From Treponema sp. (GTDB lineage Bacteria > Spirochaetota > Spirochaetia > Treponematales > Breznakiellaceae), in NCBI GenBank assembly GCA_031257695.1, contig JAIROB010000048.1, positions 1 through 14,808 on the forward strand: a DNA stretch of 14,808 nt. The letters are read 5' to 3'. Under the pieces are notes generated by a model that worked only from the letters and a program-made list of their open reading frames with translations, was not told where the DNA came from and made no database searches. This document shows positions 1 through 5,894 of this stretch, piece by piece. Positions within the stretch are counted from its first letter, which is position 1; every line of letters begins with the position of its first letter. A program made the translations under genes and the position numbers.

Positions 1-1
1 T

Positions 2-445
<444 letters not shown>

Positions 446-473
446 GAACCTCGCTGCCGGAATATGTTTTATC

Positions 474-492
474 GGATAATCCTGTTTTATCC
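474..492. terminator. Weak candidate terminator hairpin between convergent nifH and nadE
   Basis: GGATAA (474-479) and TTATCC (487-492) form a perfect 6-bp stem with a 7-nt loop, in the 54-bp gap between the two convergent stop codons. There is no clear U-tract on either side and the stem is A/T-rich. Position favours a shared terminator; the structure itself is weak. Confidence 0.3.
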
Positions 493-499
493 ATTCCTG

Positions 500-2251
500 T
501 CAGCTTCGTTCCCCAATCTCGTAGACGCTCCGTGCTATGGGCATACGCCGTCCCATGCCGAAAGCGCGGGGGCTCACCTTGAGCACCGGGGGGGCCTGGC
601 GGCGTTTAAACTCCGAGCGGGCTACGGTGCGGATGATGCGGCCCGCCAACTCCTCATCCCAGCCCCGTTTGACAATTTCGTCCTTGGAGAGGTTGTCGAA
701 GAGGTAGAGTTTGAGGATTTCGTCCAGCGTTTCGTAGGGGGGGAGGCTGTCCTGGTCTTTTTGGTTGGGCCGCAGTTCCGCGGAGGGGGGTTTGGCGATG
801 ATTGCTTCGGGGATAAGGGGCTTGCCGCCGGCCTCCTGGGAACGCTCGTTGATGCGCTTGCAGAGGGCGAAGACTTCGGTTTTGAAAAGATCGCCGATGG
901 CGGCCAGGGCGCCGTTCATGTCGCCGTAGAGGGTGCAATAGCCCATGGCGAGTTCGCTCTTGTTGCCCGTGGTGAGGAGCATGGAGTCAAACTTATTGGA
1001 AAAGGCCATGAGCAGGGAACCCCGGATCCGGGCCTGGAGGTTTTCCTCGGCAATGTCGAAGGGGCGGTTTTCAAAGACCCCCTCCAGGGTGGAAAGGAAG
1101 CTGGCGAACACCGATTCTATCGGAAGCGTTTCGTAGCGGCAGCCCAGGTTTTCCGCCAGTTCCCGCGCGTCGTCCCTGGACCCTTGTGAAGAAAACCGGG
1201 AGGGCATACTGAAGCAGACGATTTTGTCGGCGCCTATGGCTTTGACCCCCAGATAGGCCACCAGGGCGGAGTCGATGCCCCCGGAAAGGCCCAGGTGAGC
1301 CCGCTTAAAACCGCACTTGGCCATGTAGTCCCGTATGCCCATCACCAGGCCGTCTTCCAGTATATCCAGTTCGTACCGGTTCAGGCCCACCTTGAAGGGG
1401 TCCTCTGTGCTGGTTTGGGATGCAATCAGGGAATTTTTTTCAGCCGGGGGCTCCAAAAAATCCCAGGTTACAAGATCTTCTTCAAAGGCTTTTGCGCTGA
1501 GCGTCACCGGGTAGTTTTTGAATGAAGCGGATTCGGATGCCTCCGCCGTGGGCGCCACCACGAAGGAGCGGCCGTCGAACAGGATAGAATCGTTGGCCCC
1601 CACAGCGTTGATGTAGATCAAGGGGATATTGCCCCGGATGGCGATGCGTTCCGCCAGGGCGCAGCGCACCTTTAGTTTCCCCGCCACATAGGGGGAAGCG
1701 GAGGGCACGCAGAGCAGGCTGATCCCCTGATCCAGCAGTTCCCGCACCGGGTCTTTGATATAACTGGTGCCGGGGATGTCCGTTTCCCGCCACACATCTT
1801 CGCAGATCGCAAAGCCGATCCGGTCTCCCCGGTACTCAAAAGCGGACCATTCCCGGCTGGGTTCAAAATTGCGGGCCTCGTCAAACACATCATAGGTGGG
1901 AAGCAGGGTTTTTAACTGCTCAAAGACCAGCTTCCCGTTCAGGATGACACCGTATTCGTTCACCAGGGATTTGCCCCGGGAGTAGGGATTCCGGTTCACA
2001 AAGCCAAGACCTACCGCTATGTCCGACGGCAGTTCCCTCTGGAGTATCCGGATGGCGCGGATGTTCATCTCCACAAAGCTATCCTGATCCAGGAGGTCCA
2101 TGGGGGGATACCCGCAGATTGCCAGCTCCGGGAACAAAACCATATCGGCCTGGCATGTATTCCGGGCTTTTCGGGCAAAGTCCAGAATTTTTTCCCGGTT
2201 CCCGGAAAAATCGCCGATGGTGGAATTAATTTGGGCTATTGAAATACGCAT
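500..2251 (-). CDS. nadE: Glutamine-dependent NAD+ synthetase
   Basis: 583 residues, ATP-dependent amidation of nicotinic acid adenine dinucleotide to NAD+ with glutamine as nitrogen source, the last step of NAD biosynthesis (cytosolic). Residues 1 to about 270 form a nitrilase-type glutaminase domain with the expected Glu-Lys-Cys triad: E42 in FPELAICGYPP, K114 in FEQLKTLLPTYDVF, and C150 in GFAICEDVW. Residues from about 300 form the synthetase domain with the ATP pyrophosphatase P-loop LSGGIDSALV (SGGIDS at 323-328), then LTTGNKSELAMGYCTLYGDM and IAKPPSAELRPNQKDQDSLPP. The start MRISIAQINSTIGDF matches the family N-terminus; a 17-residue upstream extension in the same frame reads through low-complexity G-tract sequence and is rejected. 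No Shine-Dalgarno precedes the chosen ATG. The gene stands alone, convergent with nifH and divergent from the higA-like gene. A link to nitrogen metabolism through glutamine use is possible but only inferred. Confidence 0.96.
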   Translation of the reverse strand: MRISIAQINSTIGDFSGNREKILDFARKARNTCQADMVLFPELAICGYPPMDLLDQDSFVEMNIRAIRILQRELPSDIAVGLGFVNRNPYSRGKSLVNEYGVILNGKLVFEQLKTLLPTYDVFDEARNFEPSREWSAFEYRGDRIGFAICEDVWRETDIPGTSYIKDPVRELLDQGISLLCVPSASPYVAGKLKVRCALAERIAIRGNIPLIYINAVGANDSILFDGRSFVVAPTAEASESASFKNYPVTLSAKAFEEDLVTWDFLEPPAEKNSLIASQTSTEDPFKVGLNRYELDILEDGLVMGIRDYMAKCGFKRAHLGLSGGIDSALVAYLGVKAIGADKIVCFSMPSRFSSQGSRDDARELAENLGCRYETLPIESVFASFLSTLEGVFENRPFDIAEENLQARIRGSLLMAFSNKFDSMLLTTGNKSELAMGYCTLYGDMNGALAAIGDLFKTEVFALCKRINERSQEAGGKPLIPEAIIAKPPSAELRPNQKDQDSLPPYETLDEILKLYLFDNLSKDEIVKRGWDEELAGRIIRTVARSEFKRRQAPPVLKVSPRAFGMGRRMPIARSVYEIGERS

Positions 2252-2704
2252 GGAAAAGATATTAATGCTTTTATAAAGAAAAGTGAAGGGCTCCCCCCCC
2301 ATGGACCCAAGTTGGGTTAGCAGGGACCCCCTTACTCAGTGTGTGTGTGTCCCCGAACCGTCTAGGGGTCCATGGGAGGGGCCTTGGGTTGCGGAACTTT
2401 GTTTTTTTGCCGATATGCCCATTACATAACATAGTTTATGCGTCCCCGGAAACCGCTTGCGCGGTAATCAGAAAGTTTAAGAGTCCATGGGGGCGGGCTG
2501 TGGCAAAGGGGAGGCTCCCCCCGAAATATCATGGAACTTGCGTTTTTTAGTAGAATTCTCCATTTTTTGTGTCTCTCCGTGTGTTTGTGCAGGATCTTCG
2601 CGGCTTAATGCCCCAAAGGGCGGGGGACGCGGGGCTGTTTCAACATTACTATGGGATAGAAAGACTATTTTTTTCGTTTTTTTGCATATTGCGGGGGTAA
2701 AAAC
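2252..2704. other. Long intergenic region with G/C-tract inverted and direct repeats
   Basis: Gap between divergent nadE and the higA-like gene; no convincing gene. It holds CCCATGGACCC at 2298-2308, whose perfect inverted partner GGGTCCATGGG lies at 2366-2376, with C and G tracts continuing outward beyond a mismatch. A third, direct copy GTCCATGGGGGCGGG is at 2483-2497. A GT dinucleotide run (six units, 2339-2350) sits between the first two. GGGGA/TCCCC (2508-2520) is a short hairpin. Two T-runs occur near 2400 and 2668-2682. A 69-codon open frame at 2341-2550 has no Shine-Dalgarno, starts in the GT run and resembles nothing I know. The region could be repeat-derived or hold an unannotated small RNA. 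Confidence 0.6.
2259..2287 (-). promoter_or_regulatory. Candidate nadE promoter, possibly giving a leaderless transcript
   Basis: On the minus strand TTCACT (2287-2282) is followed after exactly 17 nt by TAATAT (2264-2259), each matching four of six consensus bases. Only 7 nt separate the -10-like box from the nadE ATG at 2251, so transcription would begin at or next to the start codon. This agrees with the lack of a Shine-Dalgarno sequence. Sequence-only inference. Confidence 0.35.
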
Positions 2705-2733
2705 TTGACTAAATACTTTTACTCTGTTATAGT
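2705..2733 (+). promoter_or_regulatory. Strong sigma70-type promoter for the higA-like gene
   Basis: TTGACT (2705-2710), a 17-nt spacer, and TATAGT (2728-2733): five of six consensus bases in each box with optimal spacing. The predicted transcription start is near 2740, giving a leader of about 30 nt before the ATG at 2770. This is the best promoter match in the window. The surrounding DNA is locally AT-rich, unlike the GC-rich genes nearby. Confidence 0.75.
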
Positions 2734-2754
2734 ATAAATATCAAGTAACTTTAC

Positions 2755-2760
2755 AAGGAG
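2755..2760 (+). promoter_or_regulatory. Shine-Dalgarno of the higA-like gene
   Basis: AAGGAG with a 9-nt spacer to the ATG at 2770. It fixes the start of the downstream gene and shows that this genome uses canonical Shine-Dalgarno sites. Confidence 0.75.
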
Positions 2761-2769
2761 AGTATCCAA

Positions 2770-3336
2770 ATGGCAAAAGCCGTCAGAACGCCTGGGGAAG
2801 TAATAAAAGCCCAGGCTGCCGTCTACAACCTTTCTATTACCCAGTTAGCGGAGGGGATCAAAATCAGCCCCTCTGCCGCTAGGTTGTTGATCAACAACAA
2901 ACTGCGGATCAGCGTTTCCTTCGCGCAGCGCCTTTCCAAGTTTTTCGGCAAAACCCCGAAGTACTGGATTGATCTGCAAACCACCTATGAGCTGAACGCT
3001 CTTTCCGAGGACAAGAAAGAAGCAGCCGTCCTCAAGACAATTCCCAGGGCGGTAAAAACGCCGGCGACCAAGAAAGCAGCGGCTAAAACGACTGCGAAAA
3101 AAACCACCGGCAGGAAGGCCGGGCCGGGAAGACCCGCCAAGAAAGTTGCTGCGAAGCCCGTTGCGGCCAAGAAAGCGGCCGCCAAGAAAGCTCCCGCCGG
3201 GAAGACAGCGGCAAAAAAGACCGGCGCTCCCAGGGGCAGGAAACCGGTTAAGAATGTTGCGCCTAAAGCGGCAAGCCCGGCGCCTGATCCGGTCCCGGCT
3301 CCCTCATCGCCCTGGACCCCCGGTTCCGAATACTAG
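2770..3336 (+). CDS. HigA-like HTH protein fused to histone H1-like Lys/Ala-rich tail
   Basis: 188 residues. Residues 6-75 match the HigA/VapI antitoxin type of helix-turn-helix domain: TPGEVIKAQAAVYNLSITQL at the start, then the recognition-helix region SPSAARLLINNK, then LSKFFGKTPKYWIDLQTTYEL, the typical family end. From about residue 96 to 165 the protein is low-complexity and very basic, with repeated KKAAAK, TAKKT and KKAPAGK units like the C-terminal tail of bacterial histone H1-like proteins. Two AT-hook-like cores are embedded: PGRPAKK (residues 119-125) and PRGRKPVK (154-161). The last 20 residues are Pro/Ser-rich and not basic. No HigB-type toxin gene is adjacent on either side, and the promoter is strong, so a nucleoid-binding or global regulatory role is more likely than an antitoxin role. 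That role is inference; the domain calls are seen. The gene stands alone and ends before a strong hairpin. Confidence 0.85.
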   Translation: MAKAVRTPGEVIKAQAAVYNLSITQLAEGIKISPSAARLLINNKLRISVSFAQRLSKFFGKTPKYWIDLQTTYELNALSEDKKEAAVLKTIPRAVKTPATKKAAAKTTAKKTTGRKAGPGRPAKKVAAKPVAAKKAAAKKAPAGKTAAKKTGAPRGRKPVKNVAPKAASPAPDPVPAPSSPWTPGSEY

Positions 3337-3366
3337 AAGTTTGTCGCGCTTCGCGCATAAATCATC

Positions 3367-3406
3367 GAATCAACAACCTCGCCCTGAAGGGCGGGGTTGT
3401 TGATTC
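3367..3406. terminator. 18-bp stem hairpin after the higA-like gene; terminator or mobile palindromic element
   Basis: The arms 3367-3384 and 3389-3406 pair over 18 bp with a single G-T wobble and a TGAA loop; the central sequence is CGCCC-TGAA-GGGCG and the outer part is AATCAACAACC/GGTTGTTGATT. It lies between convergent genes, so it may end transcription from both sides. There is no T-run after either arm, which argues against a simple intrinsic terminator. Perfect GC-capped hairpins of this style also form the ends of IS200/IS605-type elements and their palindromic derivatives, so a mobile remnant is the main alternative. Confidence 0.6.
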
Positions 3407-3438
3407 CCTGCAAACTGCATAAAGACGCCGGATAATCG

Positions 3439-3472
3439 GGGATTTCTGCATATTCATGCAAAAATCCCACAG
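3439..3472. repeat. Hairpin repeat, copy 1 (ATTC-loop family)
   Basis: GGGATTTCTGCAT (3439-3451), loop ATTC, ATGCAAAAATCCC (3456-3468): a 13-bp stem with one C/A mismatch, followed by AAATCCCACAG ending at 3472. A related copy with the same loop and the same AAATCCCACAG flank lies at 13380-13465. Both lie between convergent genes. A REP-like dispersed repeat, perhaps acting as a bidirectional terminator, is the likely explanation. Confidence 0.65.
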
Positions 3473-3585
3473 CATCCTGGACAAGGTTTTGGAACAAGCT
3501 CAAGGAACCTGCGGGGCTGCCGCCTGTTTGTTCCGCTTCCCTGCCGGTTTCCCTATCCGCGGATAGGTTCCAAGCCTTCTGATTT
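3470..3585. repeat. Palindrome-rich intergenic remainder
   Basis: Two more inverted repeats: GGAACAA (3491-3497) with TTGTTCC (3528-3534) enclosing GCGG/CCGC (3511-3514/3520-3523), and the perfect 16-nt palindrome CCTATCCGCGGATAGG (3552-3567). No open frame of note. With the two hairpins to the left, almost the whole 249-bp gap is potentially structured. Confidence 0.5.
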
Positions 3586-4350
3586 TCAGTTCTTCCAGGG
3601 AAAAATCAATCCTTTTATGCTGCGGTTTCCTGTTTTTTCACGTTCCTCCTCAAGGAGGATGTTCCAGGGAATTTTTCTGCGCCCGGGGTTTGCCTCAAGC
3701 CAGTCGTATTTAAGAAGCCTGAGCCGCAGCGCCTCGTCGAGAAATAACAGAAGCCCTCCAGGACCGGGCAGGAGCATGAACAGGGGCAGCGAAAGAGCCA
3801 GAATCGCCAGGGATACGGCGCCGGCGAGGATGCAGAAAAGGGTATTGTCGAAAAGAATGAGGAAGCATTTTTTAATGATTTTCCCCGGCTTCGTGTCCAG
3901 CCGGGATCGTATGGGAAGGTAAAACTGCAGGGCCAGGCTTACTGTCAGCATGGTCCAGAAGAGGAAGCAGCCCAACAGCAGCCCTGCGAAGGAGCCAAGG
4001 CTGAAGTAAAAGGGGATTGCCACGGCGGTCAGAAAGAATCCCAGGACGCAGAGGAGGCCCAAAAGGAGGCCCGCCGGCCAGGCGGCAGCGAGGTTACGGA
4101 TGAAATCGGCAAAACCAAAGGAGCCGTAATCCGACAGGGCCTTGAGGCAAAGGGAGGCGGCGGAAAGATACACGCAGCAGCAAAGCAGGCAAAGCGCCAT
4201 AAGCCCCGTTGACAGGGGGGCGGCATTAAGCAGGGGGGAAAGGATGATCCCGGCAAGAAAAAGGACCAGGAACCCCAGGTTTATAAGGGCTATTTTGAAC
4301 AGGTTATCCCATAAATCATAAAAGGTTTTTTTAATGAGGAATCCAAACAT
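3586..4350 (-). CDS. Polytopic inner-membrane protein of unknown function (DUF624-like layout)
   Basis: 254 residues with about five to six hydrophobic segments: roughly residues 17-36, 43-65, 85-110, 115-140, 165-200 in the chosen frame. The start MFGFLIKKTFYDLWDNLFK is chosen because a short amphipathic N-terminus leading into the first membrane segment is typical of this kind of protein. A 13-residue upstream extension is possible but has no Shine-Dalgarno. The C-terminal 40 residues are polar and look conserved in character: LLKYDWLEANPGRRKIPW, then LLEEEREKTGNRS and IFPWKN. The layout recalls DUF624/YesL membrane proteins, but I cannot confirm membership. It is divergent from the diguanylate cyclase gene and convergent with the higA-like gene, and alone in its unit. 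Function unknown. Confidence 0.8.
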   Translation of the reverse strand: MFGFLIKKTFYDLWDNLFKIALINLGFLVLFLAGIILSPLLNAAPLSTGLMALCLLCCCVYLSAASLCLKALSDYGSFGFADFIRNLAAAWPAGLLLGLLCVLGFFLTAVAIPFYFSLGSFAGLLLGCFLFWTMLTVSLALQFYLPIRSRLDTKPGKIIKKCFLILFDNTLFCILAGAVSLAILALSLPLFMLLPGPGGLLLFLDEALRLRLLKYDWLEANPGRRKIPWNILLEEEREKTGNRSIKGLIFPWKN

Positions 4351-4356
4351 GGGCCT

Positions 4357-4362
4357 ACTATA
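4357..4362 (-). promoter_or_regulatory. -10-like box just upstream of the membrane protein start
   Basis: TATAGT on the minus strand (4362-4357) ends 6 nt before the ATG at 4350, and no convincing -35 is present at the usual distance. No Shine-Dalgarno occurs between. A leaderless or near-leaderless transcript is possible. Confidence 0.3.
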
Positions 4363-4461
4363 TGCCAAAACAATGTCCGGGTCCAGCATCCCCTAGAATA
4401 AGCGGAAAAACGCCGCTTTCATTGTTAAATATATGGAAGAATCATCCATTACGTGTTAGAT

Positions 4462-4467
4462 TATAAT
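4462..4467 (+). promoter_or_regulatory. Perfect -10 hexamer abutting the cyclase start codon
   Basis: TATAAT at 4462-4467 lies 2 nt before the GTG at 4470; a stop codon in frame at 4464-4466 rules out an earlier start. If this box is used, the RNA would start a few bases inside the gene. A shifted TAGATT (4457-4462) would instead place the RNA 5' end at the GTG. The -35 region is weak in both cases. Confidence 0.3.
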
Positions 4468-4469
4468 AT

Positions 4470-5891
4470 GTGGAGAAACCGGAGGAACTCGACCAGCAGA
4501 CAGGCGAACAGGAAAAGGATCTCTTTGTCCGGATATTCAGGCAGTTAAGCGCCAGCGAAGATCCCTATCAGTCTATTTCGGGAATTTTAAAGGACACCTG
4601 CGATTTTTTCGGGTTTTTCGCCGCCTTTGTCTATGAGGCGGATCATGCCAGGGTGTTTCACCTGTTTGAACAGTACCGCGCCTCCGAAGCAGGACTGCGG
4701 GAAACCATGGTTCTTTCGGACTATTTAAGCCGGGAGGACATACAGGAACTGCAAATTAAGCCCGGCGAGGTTGTCTATCTTAACTCCTGGAAAACTTCCC
4801 TGGGTTCAAGGTTTTTGAAACTGTTTTCCGCAAAAACCCTGATTATGATTCCCATCTTTACCGATCAGAAAGAGCCCACCGCATTAATCGGGATGCTGGA
4901 CCGGCGGCACCCTGTCAGGCTGACCAAGCGGGAAATTGTCGACGCCGACGCGGTGCTCTCGGTGCTTGCGGGGCATATTAAAATGCGGGTCTACCAGAAG
5001 CGGCTGGAACGCGCCTATTCATCCCTGACCAACATGATCGACAAGGCGGGGCTGGAAATCTACGTGAACGATTTTTATACCCATGAAATTCTCTTTATCA
5101 ACGAATCGCTGGCCGCGCGCTGGGGCGGGGCGGAAAAACTCCTGGGTATGCCCTGCTGGAAGGCCCTGTATCCCTCGCGTAAAGGGGAGTGCGACTTTTG
5201 CCCCAAGGCGCAGTTGATTGACGAAAAGGGGGAACCTGCCCAGACCTATACCTGGGATATGCAGCGGCCCTCCGACGGCGCCTGGTTCAGAATGGTGAGC
5301 GCCGCCATAAAATGGATAGACGACAGGCTTGCCCATGTGGTAAGCAGCGTCAACATTACGGAGAACAAGTACAACGAGATGCTGATACGCCGCCTGGCGG
5401 AGATTGACGTATTGACTTCCCTGCCCAATCGGGGGAAACTGGTGGAGGATCTGAACAGTATCCTGGCACAGGGCATAGAGGAAAATTACCAGGGCTATCT
5501 GATTTTCATGGATTTGGATGACTTTAAAAATGCCAACGACACCTATGGTCACATAGCCGGAGACGCATTGCTGCGGCAAATAGGCCAGTTTTTGATGAAC
5601 GAGAGCGCCGCCCTGGGCGCCGCTTACCGTTATGGCGGGGATGAATTTGTTATCATTGCTTTAGGCAAAACCAGGGAGGATCTGGGCCGCATCAGGGATC
5701 TGCTGTTGAGCCGGTTTTCCAGGGAATGGCACGTTGAGGATAATACGATTTTCTGCGGGGTCAGCATCGGGGCGGTTACAATACCCCGGGGGGGCAAAAC
5801 GGCGGAGGAGCTTATTTATGCCGCGGATATGGCAATGTACGAGGTTAAAAAAAGCGAGAAACATGGGTTCCGTTTGGCGGTCCTGGGTTAA
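4470..5891 (+). CDS. GAF/PAS-GGDEF diguanylate cyclase
   Basis: 473 residues, GTG start, no Shine-Dalgarno. It makes cyclic di-GMP from two GTP. Residues about 20-175 resemble a GAF-type sensor fold. Residues about 190-300 form a PAS domain with an unusual Cys pair, C241-x-x-C244 in GECDFCP, ending in the usual PAS exit VVSSVNITE. Residues about 305-473 form the GGDEF domain: EIDVLTSLPNR, FMDLDDFKNANDTYGH, and the intact signature RYGGDEF (GGDEF at 389-393), then CGVSIGAV and AADMAMYEVK. The active-site motif is complete, so activity is expected. The RxxD inhibitory site normally five residues before GGDEF is absent, so classical product inhibition is unlikely. No EAL or membrane segment is seen, so the protein is probably cytosolic. 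It is followed after 3 nt by an acyl-CoA synthetase gene and then a PilZ receptor gene, giving a plausible shared signalling unit. Confidence 0.93.
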   Translation: MEKPEELDQQTGEQEKDLFVRIFRQLSASEDPYQSISGILKDTCDFFGFFAAFVYEADHARVFHLFEQYRASEAGLRETMVLSDYLSREDIQELQIKPGEVVYLNSWKTSLGSRFLKLFSAKTLIMIPIFTDQKEPTALIGMLDRRHPVRLTKREIVDADAVLSVLAGHIKMRVYQKRLERAYSSLTNMIDKAGLEIYVNDFYTHEILFINESLAARWGGAEKLLGMPCWKALYPSRKGECDFCPKAQLIDEKGEPAQTYTWDMQRPSDGAWFRMVSAAIKWIDDRLAHVVSSVNITENKYNEMLIRRLAEIDVLTSLPNRGKLVEDLNSILAQGIEENYQGYLIFMDLDDFKNANDTYGHIAGDALLRQIGQFLMNESAALGAAYRYGGDEFVIIALGKTREDLGRIRDLLLSRFSREWHVEDNTIFCGVSIGAVTIPRGGKTAEELIYAADMAMYEVKKSEKHGFRLAVLG

Positions 5892-5894
5892 GGT

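Noticed and set aside
464..1189. 241-codon open frame on the plus strand
   Set aside because: It is the antisense of the nadE synthetase domain; its length reflects high GC content. No family motifs or Shine-Dalgarno.
2252..2302. N-terminal extension of NadE by 17 residues
   Set aside because: It would be encoded by the G-tract repeat, and the family N-terminus begins exactly at MRISIAQ.
2341..2550. 69-codon open frame in the nadE-higA gap
   Set aside because: Begins in a GT run with no Shine-Dalgarno and resembles no known protein; reported only as repeat-rich intergenic DNA.
3047..3270. Frameshift or DNA tandem repeat in the Lys/Ala tail
   Set aside because: The repeats are at protein level with varied codons and the frame stays open to a normal stop.
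2770..3336. Toxin-antitoxin pair
   Set aside because: The HTH is HigA-like, but no short toxin frame lies directly upstream or downstream on the same strand.
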